Origin: an uncultured Eubacteriales bacterium
Lineage (GTDB): Bacteria; Bacillota; Clostridia; Christensenellales; Aristaeellaceae
Direction of reading: 5' to 3'
DNA length: 20,860 bases
Assembly (NCBI GenBank): GCA_900553905.1
Contig: USFL01000005.1
Coordinates: forward strand, 1 to 20,860
Below, in pieces: positions 1-8,734 of this stretch. Numbering within the stretch: the stretch's first letter is position 1; each line of letters opens with the position of its first letter. The notes beneath the pieces were generated by a model, which was given only the letters and a program-made list of their open reading frames with translations, was not told the origin of the DNA and ran no database searches. The translations under genes were made by a program, and so were the position numbers.

Positions 1-1033
1 AGTCGAAGTATGGCGCCCCAAGGCCCGCAAACGCGGGCACCAGTTCCACGCCCTGCGCGCTGTCCACCGTTCCGGCGAGCCTTTCGATCTCGTCCGGGCT
101 TTCAAACAATCCGGCTGTTTGGCACAGCCATACCAGCGTATCGCCCGAACAGGTCACATTGCCCTCCAGCGCGTAGTGCGTCCAGCCGCCGGCGGAAAAC
201 GCCACGGAGGCGGACAGCCCCCGGCGGGAGATCACGGGCGCGTCTCCCACGTTCATCATCACCGAGGAACCGGTCCCGTAGGTCGCTTTGGCCATGCCGG
301 CCGCGTGACAGCCCTGCCCGTAGAGCGCCGCGTGGCTGTCGCCCAGCACGCCCGTGATGGGAATTCCCCGGTAGCTTCCGAAGCTGCCGTCGGCCGGCAG
401 GATGGTTTCGGGCATCATTTCCGCGGGAATCCCAAAGAGCGAGAGCAGGTCCTCGTCCCACCGCAGGCGCTTGAGGTCCATCAGCTGGGTGCGGCTTGCG
501 TTGGTGGTGTCCGTCACATGCAGCCCGCCCGTCATGCGGTATACAAGATAGCTGTCGATGGTGCCGAGCTTGAGTTCCCCGCCCTGCGCCCGCTTCAGCA
601 GCCGCGGGTTTTCCTCAAACAGCGCGCGCAGCTTGCCCGCGGGAAAGTAGGGCGAAAGCGGCAGGCCGGTGACATTGTGAATGTGCTCCGCGCTGGCCGC
701 GAGCGCGCGACACGCCGCCTCGCCCCGCACATCCTGCCATACGATGGCGGGACATACCGGCTCGCCGGTGACGCGGTCCCACACGACGGTGGTTTCACGC
801 TGGTTGGAGAGCGAAATCGCGGCGATCCGTTCTTTTTCCAGTCCATCGCTCACCTCGGAAATGATGGCTTCCACATTGCGCCATATCTCCTGCGCGTCAT
901 GCTCCGCCCGTCCGGGCGCGGGATAGTACTGCCGGTGCGGCCGTGACGCGCGCCTGACGATTGCGCCCGTCTCATCCACCAGAAACGCTTTGCTCGCGGA
1001 GGTGCTCTGATCGACGGAGATCACGTATTTCAT
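1..1033 (-). CDS. FGGY-family carbohydrate kinase, glycerol-kinase-like (C-terminus beyond window)
   Basis: Predicted cytoplasmic ATP-dependent sugar or polyol kinase. About 344 residues are present; FGGY kinases usually run near 500, so roughly the last 150 lie off the left edge. The N-terminal phosphate-binding motif DQSTSASKAFLVD is at residues 8-20. NQRETTVVWD (77-86), IVWQD (97-101), GDSHAALYGQG (231-241), TYGTGSS (251-257) and GLGAPYFD (337-344) all follow the glycerol kinase pattern. R79, E80 and D232 line up with the known glycerol-contacting Arg-Glu-Asp set of GlpK, suggesting a substrate with a glycerol-like end. The ATG at 1033-1031 overlaps the transketolase C-subunit stop as ATGA, implying translational coupling. 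The transketolase and CUT2 neighbours make a ketose or polyol more likely than plain glycerol. The fold is certain; the substrate is inferred. Confidence 0.9.
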   Translation of the reverse strand, partial: MKYVISVDQSTSASKAFLVDETGAIVRRASRPHRQYYPAPGRAEHDAQEIWRNVEAIISEVSDGLEKERIAAISLSNQRETTVVWDRVTGEPVCPAIVWQDVRGEAACRALAASAEHIHNVTGLPLSPYFPAGKLRALFEENPRLLKRAQGGELKLGTIDSYLVYRMTGGLHVTDTTNASRTQLMDLKRLRWDEDLLSLFGIPAEMMPETILPADGSFGSYRGIPITGVLGDSHAALYGQGCHAAGMAKATYGTGSSVMMNVGDAPVISRRGLSASVAFSAGGWTHYALEGNVTCSGDTLVWLCQTAGLFESPDEIERLAGTVDSAQGVELVPAFAGLGAPYFD

Positions 1034-1950
1034 CGCAGCAGCGCCTCCACATGACCGGCGATGCCCTCGGGCGTGAGGCCGTAGTGCTCGAAGACCTCCT
1101 GGCTGGCGCCGCTGTAGAGCGTTTCATCCGGAAGGCCCAGAATACGCATCTTCACGGGGCTGTGCTGGCAGACGACCTCCGCCACCGCCGCGCCCAGTCC
1201 TCCGCACACGCTGTGCTCCTCTACCGTAACGACGGCGCCGGTCTGGGCCGCGGCGAGCACCGCGTCCACATCCAGCGGCTTGATGGTGTGCATGTCGATC
1301 ACGCGCGCCCGGACGCCGCGCGCCTCAAGAAGTTCGGCGGCCTTGAGCGAGGGGGCCACCATTTCGCCGCAGGCGATGATGGCGGCGTCGTTTCCCTCCC
1401 GCAGCACGTTAGCCTTTCCGATGACAAACGGCGGGTTTGGGGGATACACATCTTCCACAGCACCGCGGCCCATGCGCACATAAGCCGGTTCTTCGGACCG
1501 CGCCAGCGCCCGGGTCATGGCCGCCGCCTGATTGGCGTCCGCGGGAATGATCACCTGTAGGCCGGGCACCGCGCGCATGAAGGCCACGTCCTGTACCGCG
1601 TGATGCGTGCCGCCCAGCGCCCCATAGCTCACCCCGCCGGAGACGCCGATGATTTTGACGTTCGTGTGCGAATAGGCCACATCCACCTTCACCTGCTCGG
1701 CCGAGCGGGTGGAGTAGAAGCTGGCGGGGCCGCACACAAAGGGAATCAGTCCCGTACAGGCCAGTCCTGCCGCAATGCCGACGGCGTCCTGCTCGGCGAT
1801 GCCGCATTCCACGAACTGGCCGGGAAGCTCCCTGACAAAGTCGTTGAGCGTAACGGAACCGCGGCTGTCCGTCGCCACGGCAAAGACGCGGCTGTCCTGC
1901 CTGGCGACCTCCAGCAGCGTTTCCGTAAATGCCTTGCGTGCCGCTTTCAT
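1030..1950 (-). CDS. Transketolase, C-terminal subunit (split enzyme)
   Basis: A 306-residue protein carrying the pyrimidine-binding and C-terminal domains of transketolase. The two-gene form is common in Firmicutes and archaea. ECGIAEQ at residues 48-54 contains the catalytic Glu (E53) that activates the thiamine diphosphate aminopyrimidine ring. ATDSRGS (26-32) and the segment following FVCGPASFYSTRSAEQVK are typical of the family. It should pair with the adjacent N-terminal subunit to move a two-carbon ketol unit between sugar phosphates in the cytosol. It overlaps both neighbours by ATGA junctions (1947-1950 and 1030-1033), consistent with coupled translation and matched amounts. Being inside a sugar ABC operon rather than a central-metabolism locus suggests a pathway-specific enzyme, for example an apulose-4-phosphate transketolase B subunit. 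That specificity is inferred. Confidence 0.94.
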   Translation of the reverse strand: MKAARKAFTETLLEVARQDSRVFAVATDSRGSVTLNDFVRELPGQFVECGIAEQDAVGIAAGLACTGLIPFVCGPASFYSTRSAEQVKVDVAYSHTNVKIIGVSGGVSYGALGGTHHAVQDVAFMRAVPGLQVIIPADANQAAAMTRALARSEEPAYVRMGRGAVEDVYPPNPPFVIGKANVLREGNDAAIIACGEMVAPSLKAAELLEARGVRARVIDMHTIKPLDVDAVLAAAQTGAVVTVEEHSVCGGLGAAVAEVVCQHSPVKMRILGLPDETLYSGASQEVFEHYGLTPEGIAGHVEALLR

Positions 1951-2744
1951 GCCCAGTCAACCCCCTTTACGCCCAGCGCCCTGTAGGCCTCGAGCACCTG
2001 TTCCGCGCTTGGCACATGATGATGCCATTCCGCCCTGTTCTCGGCAAAGGGCAGCCCCTTGCCCTTGACGGTGTGCATGATCAGGCAATGCGGCTTGCCG
2101 TGGTTTTGCACATGATCGAAGTAATCGCACAGGGCCTGCATGTCGTTCCCGTCCACTTCGGTAACTTCCCAGCCAAAGGCCGCCCATTTGGCCGCAAAGT
2201 TTTCCAGCGCCATCACGTCCTCGGTGGAGCCGCTGATCTGAAGGCCGTTGCGGTCGATGAGGGCGAAGAGATTATCCAGTCCGTAGTTGGCTCCGGCCAT
2301 GGCCGCCTCCCACACGCTGCCCTCGGCCTGCTCGCCGTCGCCCATGACCACAAAGACGCGGCTGTCCCGGCCCTGCCGTCGTTCGCCGAGGGCCATGCCC
2401 ACCCCGATGGGCAATCCGTGGCCCAGCGCGCCGGTGGACATTTCCACGCCCGGCACCTTGTTGTTGGGGTGGCCGATCAGGGGGCTTCCGGCGCAGGAGA
2501 AGGTTTTGAGCGCCTCTCTGGGAATTTGCCCGCGGTCGGCCAGGATCGCCCAGTAGCCTTCCACGGAATGGCCCTTGCTGAGCAGAAAATGATCGCTCTC
2601 GTTCATCACGCGATAAAACAGGCAGGTCAGCGCGTCCAGACAGCTCATGGCGCCGCCCGTATGCCCCGTGCCGGCGCGGGCGATCATGGTCACGGCGTCC
2701 GCGCGGCGCTGGTTGGCGATTTGCTGTAGGGTTTGCACATCCAT
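1947..2744 (-). CDS. Transketolase, N-terminal subunit (split enzyme)
   Basis: A 265-residue protein carrying the thiamine-diphosphate pyrophosphate-binding half of transketolase. The cofactor motif begins GDGE at residues 135-138 and ends in DRNG (164-167), the usual GDG-x(n)-N magnesium/ThDP signature. GTGHTGG (25-31) and SKGHS (56-60) supply conserved histidines, and STGALGHGL (103-111) is a family hallmark. Length fits stand-alone N subunits. It follows the CUT2 permease by 35 bases, with a strong ribosome site (GGGGAGGAAA), and its stop overlaps the C subunit start as ATGA. The local order permease, N subunit, C subunit, FGGY kinase implies that the imported sugar is phosphorylated and then cleaved by ketol transfer. 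A central pentose-phosphate role cannot be excluded. Confidence 0.94.
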   Translation of the reverse strand: MDVQTLQQIANQRRADAVTMIARAGTGHTGGAMSCLDALTCLFYRVMNESDHFLLSKGHSVEGYWAILADRGQIPREALKTFSCAGSPLIGHPNNKVPGVEMSTGALGHGLPIGVGMALGERRQGRDSRVFVVMGDGEQAEGSVWEAAMAGANYGLDNLFALIDRNGLQISGSTEDVMALENFAAKWAAFGWEVTEVDGNDMQALCDYFDHVQNHGKPHCLIMHTVKGKGLPFAENRAEWHHHVPSAEQVLEAYRALGVKGVDWA

Positions 2745-2779
2745 TGACGTTTTCCTCCCCTCCGTCCTCAGGCAGGCGC

Positions 2780-3838
2780 TTACTTGGCGCGCGCAGCCAG
2801 GGCGGCTTTCTTTTGCAGATCCTTTTGCACCAGGTCGATCACAACCGCCACGATGATGACGATTCCCTTGATAACCATCTGCCAGAAGGAGCTGACGCCC
2901 ATCATGATCATGCCGTCGTTAAGCACGTTGATGACCAGGATGCCCACAATCGTGCCGCCAATGGTGCCCAGGCCGCCGGACATGGAGGTGCCGCCGAGCA
3001 CCACGGAGGCGATGGCGTTCATCTCCCACGACTCGCCGGTGGCGGGGTGCGCAGCGCGCAGCTGGCTGGTCATGATGATGCCCGCCATGGCCGCGCACAC
3101 GGAGGAGAACACATAGACGGAGATCTTGACCTTGTTGATCTTGATGCCCGACAGCGTCGCGGCGCGCTCGTTGCCGCCGACCGCGTAGATCTGGTTGCCC
3201 ATGGGGGTTTTCTTCATGATGAAGGCGGCGATGGCGGCCATCACCAGGAAGATGATGATGGAGTAGGGCACGTCGATTCCGGGAATCGCGCCCGAACCGA
3301 TGACGTCAAAGCCGAGGTTGCCCTTGGCGGCGTCGCCGAAAAGGTTGGGGAAGGTCGCGCCGCCGCTTCGCAGCATGGCCGCGCCGCGGCAGATGTACAT
3401 GGTGCCCAGCGTGGCGATAAAGGCCGGCACATTGACCTTGGCAATGAGAAAGCCTGCCACGAGGCCGATGATGATGGCCACGGCGAACACGATGACCAGA
3501 ATCATGGGAACGTTGGGGTAGATGGTCCCAGCGATCCACGGCAGGCGAATGCCCTCGATCATGAGTCCGCCGGCGATCATGCCCGAAAGGCCGGCTACGG
3601 CGCCCACGGAGAGGTCGATGCCGCCCGTGACGATGACCAGCGTCATGCCCAGCGCGAGCAGTCCGTAGATGGAGGAGTGCTTCACCATGAGCACGATGCT
3701 GCTCCACTGCGTGAAGTTGGGCGCCTTAAAGCTGAAGAAGATCAGCAGAATCAGCAGGGCAATGAACGTCCTGCCCTTGAGAAGCAGCATTCCAAGGGAC
3801 GTGCCCCCCGTCAGCTTGTTGGAAATTTGTCGGCTCAT
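2780..3838 (-). CDS. Ribose-type (CUT2) ABC transporter permease
   Basis: A 352-residue integral membrane protein of the RbsC/XylH/AraH family, the channel of a monosaccharide importer. Hydrophobic segments occur throughout, about eight to ten helices. The hallmark TLVIVTGGIDLSVGAV lies about 65-80 residues in, and GTSMSGGLGTIGGTIVG near residues 285-300 is the conserved loop contacting the ATPase. The start is placed at the ATG at 3838-3836 (MSRQISNK) because the in-frame extension upstream reads as Arg/His-rich non-protein sequence and covers the ATPase gene. That start overlaps the ATPase stop as ATGA. It works with the ATPase at 3835-5379 and the binding protein at 6168-7115. Stop codon is TAA. 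Substrate is unknown from the permease alone. Confidence 0.93.
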   Translation of the reverse strand: MSRQISNKLTGGTSLGMLLLKGRTFIALLILLIFFSFKAPNFTQWSSIVLMVKHSSIYGLLALGMTLVIVTGGIDLSVGAVAGLSGMIAGGLMIEGIRLPWIAGTIYPNVPMILVIVFAVAIIIGLVAGFLIAKVNVPAFIATLGTMYICRGAAMLRSGGATFPNLFGDAAKGNLGFDVIGSGAIPGIDVPYSIIIFLVMAAIAAFIMKKTPMGNQIYAVGGNERAATLSGIKINKVKISVYVFSSVCAAMAGIIMTSQLRAAHPATGESWEMNAIASVVLGGTSMSGGLGTIGGTIVGILVINVLNDGMIMMGVSSFWQMVIKGIVIIVAVVIDLVQKDLQKKAALAARAK

Positions 3839-5379
3839 ACCGCAGCTCTCCCTTCCGTTGTAGTGGATTTCCCCGTGTGCAGGTTGGCGGCGGAAGCCTT
3901 CACGAGCGCGTCCTCGGTGATGGCCTCGCCGGTGAGGTCGGCGGTAATCATCCCGTTGCTCATGACCAGCACGCGGTCGCACACGGAGATGATCTCCTTG
4001 AGCTCGCTGCCCACGAAGATCACCCCGTTTCCCTGAGCGGCAAACCTGCGCATGAGGATGAAAATATCCGTTTTTGCGCCCACGTCGATGCCGCGGGAGG
4101 GTTCGTCCATCATGAAGATTCTGGCATTGGCCATCACGCACTTCCCGATGACCACCTTCTGCTGGTTGCCGCCCGAAAGGCTGGTGATGAGGTGCCGGAC
4201 GTCCGCAACCTTCACCTGCATATCCGCCACGGTCTTTTTCACCGCCTCGCGGCAGCGCCTCCTGTCAATCATGCCGTTGCGCGTAAAATGACCGATGCTG
4301 GTGAGGAGCAGGTTGTCGGAGATGGACATGGTCTGCACCAGGCCGTCCTTTTGACGGTCCTCGGGTACGAGCACCATGCCGCGGGCGATCTGGTCGGTCA
4401 CATTGGGCCGGGTGATCGTCTCCTCACCGATGACGATGGTGCCGGTGGCTTCCGCGTGCAGGCCCATCAGGCTTTCCACCAGCTCGGTCCGGCCCGCGCC
4501 CATCAGCCCGTAGATGCCCAGCACCTCGCCCTGATTGAGCGTAAAGCTCACGTGGTCCACCGTGTAGCCGCCGCCCAGCCTCGGCAGGCAGTAGTCTTTC
4601 ACCTGCATGATTTCCCTGCGCTCGCCGGCATAGGGAACCTTTTCGATGGTCAGGTTGGCGTGCCCCACCATCTTTTCCACAATCCAGCTCACCGAAATAT
4701 CCTTCACTTCGGCGTTGGCCACCCAGCGCCCATCCCGCAGGATGGTCACGTAGTCGCCGACGCGGATGATCTCCTCCAGCCGGTGGGAAATGTAGATGAT
4801 GGCGATGCCGCGCTTTTTGAGATCCTCGATCAGCTCAAAGAGCACCTCCACCTCGGCGTTGGACAGGGAGGAGGTCGGTTCATCCATGATGAGCACCTTC
4901 AGCTGGTCGTGCAGCATGGTCTTGGCGATCTCCACAATCTGCTGCTGTCCCACGCGCAGGTTGAGCATCAGATCGCCGGGATCGATGCCGGGCTGAAGCT
5001 GGTCAAGGATGTTTGCGGCCCGGCGCACCTGCTCGCGGCGGTCGATCATGCCGTGCCGTTTGAGCTCCTTGCCGGCAAACATGTTGTCCACGACCTTCAT
5101 TTCGGGAAACAGGTTGAGCTCCTGATGGATGATGCCCACGCCCGCCGCGCTGGCGTCGCGGGTGTTTTGAAAGTGCACCTCTTTGCCGTCCAGAAGCACC
5201 TTGCCCCCGGTGGGCTTTTCGATGCCGGCGAGAATCTTCATCAGCGTGCTCTTGCCCGCGCCGTTCTCGCCGATGAGAACGTTGACCTTGCCGGGGTAGA
5301 TGTCAAAATTCACCTCGTTGAGCGCCAGCGTGCCGGGATAGCGCTTGGAGATGCCGACGGCCTGCATGACAGGCTGCAT
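3835..5379 (-). CDS. Ribose-type (CUT2) ABC transporter double ATPase, RbsA/MglA-like
   Basis: A 514-residue cytoplasmic ATPase with two nucleotide-binding domains fused in tandem, the usual form for CUT2 importers. Domain 1 has Walker A GENGAGKST (37-45), an ABC signature around LRVGQQQ (141-147) and Walker B MDEPTSSL (165-172). Domain 2 has a degenerate Walker A, GLMGAGRTE (291-299), a canonical signature LSGGNQQK (401-408) and Walker B MDEPSRGID (424-432). Degeneracy of the second Walker A is normal in this family and is not damage. Start ATG at 5379 is preceded by GGGAGG. The gene begins five bases after the DUF2291 stop and overlaps the permease start. It energises uptake of the sugar bound by the 6168-7115 protein. 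Confidence 0.95.
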   Translation of the reverse strand: MQPVMQAVGISKRYPGTLALNEVNFDIYPGKVNVLIGENGAGKSTLMKILAGIEKPTGGKVLLDGKEVHFQNTRDASAAGVGIIHQELNLFPEMKVVDNMFAGKELKRHGMIDRREQVRRAANILDQLQPGIDPGDLMLNLRVGQQQIVEIAKTMLHDQLKVLIMDEPTSSLSNAEVEVLFELIEDLKKRGIAIIYISHRLEEIIRVGDYVTILRDGRWVANAEVKDISVSWIVEKMVGHANLTIEKVPYAGERREIMQVKDYCLPRLGGGYTVDHVSFTLNQGEVLGIYGLMGAGRTELVESLMGLHAEATGTIVIGEETITRPNVTDQIARGMVLVPEDRQKDGLVQTMSISDNLLLTSIGHFTRNGMIDRRRCREAVKKTVADMQVKVADVRHLITSLSGGNQQKVVIGKCVMANARIFMMDEPSRGIDVGAKTDIFILMRRFAAQGNGVIFVGSELKEIISVCDRVLVMSNGMITADLTGEAITEDALVKASAANLHTGKSTTTEGRAAV

Positions 5380-5383
5380 ATAC

Positions 5384-6082
5384 TCAACCTCCCGTCACAT
5401 TCATCTCTACAGGGATGATGACATAGTTTTCAAAACCCGCCGCCGTCATGGAGATGCATCCATAGAGCGACAGCTCGCATCCCACCAGATCCTGGGGAGC
5501 GTAGGCGGCATAGATGCTTTCCTTGACCTTGTTGTTGAAGGCGGTGGTCAGATCGGCAAACTCCACCTGGTTGGCGAAATCATCCAGTTTGAGAAACGCC
5601 ACCCCGTCCCGGATCGCGTTTTTGATTCCGGAGGAAAAGACTTTGCCAAAGTGCAGCATGCAGTCCGCCTGGCCGTCATAGGGCGCAAGGTCCAGCACGA
5701 GCTGCACCTTGTTGGCCGAGTCGGCGTTGGCCAGCTCCAGCACCTTCGCATCCGCGCTCACACAGAAGCTCCAGGCGCTGGTTTCGTTGGCGCGGTAGCC
5801 GTATTCAGCCCCCGCCGCGCCCAGATCCTCGTCCGCGTCGGCAATCAGCTCGCTCATGGATACTGCGCGCTCCTTCACGGTGGGCACAATTTTGCTGTCC
5901 CAGTTGTCCAGACAGTACTGCTCCGCCACCGACAGCGCTTCCACCACAACCTCGTTTCCGTCGGCGTCAATCATGGTTTCCACCACCGGGTCCGGGATGA
6001 TGGTGACGCGGCAGGTACAGGCGATGAGCACCACGACGGCGGCCGCCGCGAGCCACTTGAAAAGACTGGTTTTTTTCTTCAT
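5384..6082 (-). CDS. DUF2291 family predicted lipoprotein
   Basis: A 232-residue protein matching DUF2291, a family of exported proteins encoded beside ribose-type ABC cassettes. The N-terminus is a basic stretch (KKKTSLFKW), a hydrophobic core (LAAAAVVVLIA) and a cysteine in a lipobox-like LIAC, so a membrane-anchored lipoprotein is predicted. The DSKIVPTVKERAVSMSELI segment is the most recognisable family block. Biochemical function is unestablished; its place between the binding protein and the ATPase suggests an accessory role in uptake or in docking the binding protein. The ATG at 6082 is chosen; a GTG two codons upstream (6088) is nearer the GGGGG at 6094-6098 and is possible. It follows a stem-loop that separates it from the binding protein gene. 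Confidence 0.82.
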   Translation of the reverse strand: MKKKTSLFKWLAAAAVVVLIACTCRVTIIPDPVVETMIDADGNEVVVEALSVAEQYCLDNWDSKIVPTVKERAVSMSELIADADEDLGAAGAEYGYRANETSAWSFCVSADAKVLELANADSANKVQLVLDLAPYDGQADCMLHFGKVFSSGIKNAIRDGVAFLKLDDFANQVEFADLTTAFNNKVKESIYAAYAPQDLVGCELSLYGCISMTAAGFENYVIIPVEMNVTGG

Positions 6083-6111
6083 AATCACATGCGCCCCCTG
6101 TGCAAAAGAGT

Positions 6112-6148
6112 GAAAAGGGGCGGACGCGGCTAAACCGCGTGCCGCCCC
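6112..6148 (-). terminator. Intercistronic stem-loop with short T-run after the CUT2 binding protein gene
   Basis: GGGGCGG-ACGCGG (6117-6129) pairs with CCGCGT-GCCGCCCC (about 6135-6148) around a five-base loop, giving a stem of about 13 bp with one bulged base. Read on the reverse strand it is followed by CCCCTTTTCACTCTTTT, a short T-run. It starts about 20 bases after the binding protein stop. It probably acts as a partial terminator or mRNA stabiliser that lets the binding protein be made in excess over the downstream genes. Confidence 0.65.
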
Positions 6149-6167
6149 AGCAAGGCTTTGGAAAGGA

Positions 6168-7175
<1,008 letters not shown>

Positions 7176-7241
7176 CTATGAAAAGAGATTTTCCGGCGCG
7201 TGTGCCGCGAGGGATTCCGTCGCGCCCCTGTTGATGGTTTT

Positions 7242-7270
7242 ATTATAATTGTGAAGCAACTAAATTTATA
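7242..7270 (-). promoter_or_regulatory. Tentative reverse promoter for the CUT2/transketolase operon
   Basis: A perfect TATAAT reads on the reverse strand at 7247-7242, about 130 bases upstream of the binding protein start. The hexamer 17 bases further upstream is a poor -35 (TATAAA), so only the -10 is convincing. It lies next to the AT-rich inverted repeat at 7260-7282, which would cover the -35 region. This would fit repression by the divergent LacI protein. Confidence 0.4.
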
Positions 7271-7282
7271 TAAATAATTTAG
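7260..7282. promoter_or_regulatory. AT-rich inverted repeat, candidate operator of the locus 1 LacI regulator
   Basis: CTAAATT (7260-7266) and AATTTAG (7276-7282) are perfect inverted arms separated by nine AT bases, with a nested palindrome TTTATATAAA at 7265-7274. It lies between the divergent start sites, just upstream of the lacI -35 box and over the likely -35 region of the reverse operon. Position argues for an operator; it lacks the central CG of most LacI-family sites, so assignment is tentative. Confidence 0.4.
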
Positions 7283-7288
7283 CGTTTC

Positions 7289-7317
7289 TTGACTAAAATA
7301 GATAAATTGTTTATAAT
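7289..7317 (+). promoter_or_regulatory. Promoter of the locus 1 LacI-type regulator
   Basis: TTGACT at 7289-7294 and a perfect TATAAT at 7312-7317 are separated by exactly 17 bases, a near-consensus vegetative (sigma-A type) promoter. Transcription would begin near 7324, giving a short leader that contains AGGAGG at 7337-7342, eight bases before the start codon. Confidence 0.8.
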
Positions 7318-7350
7318 TCAGCCATGTTAAACAAATAGGAGGCTGGTCCT

Positions 7351-8358
7351 ATGGGGATTACGGCAAAGGAACTGGCGCGGCTGCTGAACCTGTCGGAGGC
7401 GGCGGTATCGCTTGCGCTCAACAACAGGCCCGGCGTGAGCACGGCGACCCGAAAGCGCATTTGGGACAAGGCGCAGGAGCTGGGCTACGATTTCTCCCGC
7501 CGCGCCATCTCCCGCATGGAGCTGAAGGGGACCATCTGCCTGGTGATTTACAAAAAAAGCGGCGCCGTAGTCGACGACACGCCTTTTTTTTCCTCGCTGA
7601 CCGAGGGCGTTGCGATCGGGTGCAAAAAATGCGACTATGATCTGGTCATTCGCCATCTCTATGAGGATGAGAATCTTGACGAGCAGCTCTACCTGCTGGA
7701 GGCCGCCAAGTTTTCGGGCATTATTGTGCTGGCCACGGAGATGAACATGCTCTCCATGCAGCCCTTTGCGCAGTTTAAAACGCCGATTGTGATTCTGGAC
7801 TCCTATTTCGATACCCTGGATTACGACTGCGTGCTGATCAACAACATTCAGGGGGCGTTTGTCGCCACGGACTATCTGATCAACAGGCGCAAGCAACAGC
7901 CCGGCTATCTGCGGTCCGCCTATTCCATATCCAACTTTGAGGAGCGTGCGGATGGATTCTACAAGGCCATCCGCACCAACGGCATGTCCACCTCCAAGTG
8001 CATCGTGCACCAGCTCGCCCCCTCCCAGGAAGGCGCCTGCGCGGACATGCGGGCGCTGATTGCGGCGGGAGAGGAGCTGGCCGGATGCTATTTCGCCGAC
8101 AACGATCACATTGCCATCGGCGCCATTCACGCGCTGTGCGAAGCCGGCTACCGCATCCCGGAGGACATTGGCGTCGTGGGCTTTGACGATCTTCCTCTGT
8201 GCGAGTACCTTTCGCCGCCCCTGACCACCATCCACGTGCCCAAGCAGTACATGGGCGAAACCGCGGTCGCGCGGATGGCGCAGATTATTGAGGAAAAGTC
8301 GCACTCCCCCGTGAAAATCGAAATCGAAACCACGCTGATCCGGCGAAAAAGCGTGTGA
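7351..8358 (+). CDS. LacI-family transcriptional regulator (locus 1)
   Basis: A 335-residue DNA-binding repressor. An N-terminal helix-turn-helix (residues about 3-22, ITAKELARLLNLSEAAVSLA) is followed by NNRPGVSTATR and a periplasmic-binding-protein-like effector domain from about residue 60 (TICLVIYKKSG). Late blocks GCYFADNDHIAIGAIHAL and IGVVGFDDLPLCEYLSPPL are typical of the family. The hinge after the HTH (SRRAISRMELKG) departs from the usual Ala/Leu hinge pattern, which may go with an unusual operator. Start ATG at 7351 has AGGAGG eight bases upstream. Divergent from the CUT2/transketolase operon, it most likely controls that operon in response to its sugar. It converges with the end of the kdu operon. 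Confidence 0.93.
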   Translation: MGITAKELARLLNLSEAAVSLALNNRPGVSTATRKRIWDKAQELGYDFSRRAISRMELKGTICLVIYKKSGAVVDDTPFFSSLTEGVAIGCKKCDYDLVIRHLYEDENLDEQLYLLEAAKFSGIIVLATEMNMLSMQPFAQFKTPIVILDSYFDTLDYDCVLINNIQGAFVATDYLINRRKQQPGYLRSAYSISNFEERADGFYKAIRTNGMSTSKCIVHQLAPSQEGACADMRALIAAGEELAGCYFADNDHIAIGAIHALCEAGYRIPEDIGVVGFDDLPLCEYLSPPLTTIHVPKQYMGETAVARMAQIIEEKSHSPVKIEIETTLIRRKSV

Positions 8359-8734
8359 AAACACCTGCTTTTGGCCGGTCATTGGTTGGCTTTGGACCGT
8401 TTCGCGCCGTACGGAGAAGAAAAAGAAACCTCCCGTTGCAGAATGAGAGAGAAACTGCAACCGGAGGTTTATCGCACAAGACCAATACATGCCGAAGGGG
8501 TATGGAAGCCGTGCGCGAGCAAAAACCCATTGGCAAACAAATCGCGGAATCGCAGCCGATTTTGGGGGCGAACGCTGAAACAGGCGAAGCAACTCATTCG
8601 TCGGAAACGGCTGCTTGCGCAAGGTTATGCACCACGCCCTCAGGGTTGTCCCCGAAGATCACAGGAAAGCGCGCAAGCACAGCGCAAGAACGGGCTGGCG
8701 AAACCGCGAATACGGCCGGCTTTTGGGAAAGGAA
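8359..8734. other. Convergent intergenic region between lacI-type gene and kduD
   Basis: This 376-base stretch lies between the convergent ends of the regulator and kduD. Apart from the terminator-like hairpin at 8416-8470 nothing is recognised. Open frames cross it on both strands, but their products resemble no family, are Arg/Ala/Thr-rich and have no convincing ribosome sites. It is best read as the long 3' untranslated tail of the kduD transcript, or as degraded sequence. Confidence 0.5.
8416..8470 (-). terminator. Rho-independent-type terminator of the uronate operon (reverse strand)
   Basis: AAACCTCCCGTTGCAG (8426-8441) and CTGCAACCGGAGGTTT (8455-8470) form a 16-bp stem with one C-C mismatch and a 13-base loop. 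On the reverse strand the stem is followed by TTTCTTTTTCTTC, a T-rich tract; on the forward strand there is no T-run. It is therefore oriented to end transcription from kduD, about 264 bases after the kduD stop. It begins 57 bases beyond the end of the convergent regulator gene. Confidence 0.75.

Noticed and set aside
3839..4141. N-terminal extension of the CUT2 permease
   Set aside because: Arg/His-rich sequence overlapping the ATPase gene; the ATG at 3838 gives a normal permease N-terminus and an ATGA junction.
2744..5418. Long forward frames opposite the CUT2 permease and ATPase
   Set aside because: His/Asp-rich shadow translations with no signal of real coding; the reverse genes have clear motifs.
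7327..8622. Long reverse frame (431 codons) antisense to the locus 1 regulator
   Set aside because: It mirrors a clear LacI gene in codon-shadow fashion, has low-complexity His/Gly/Arg-rich sequence and no family resemblance.
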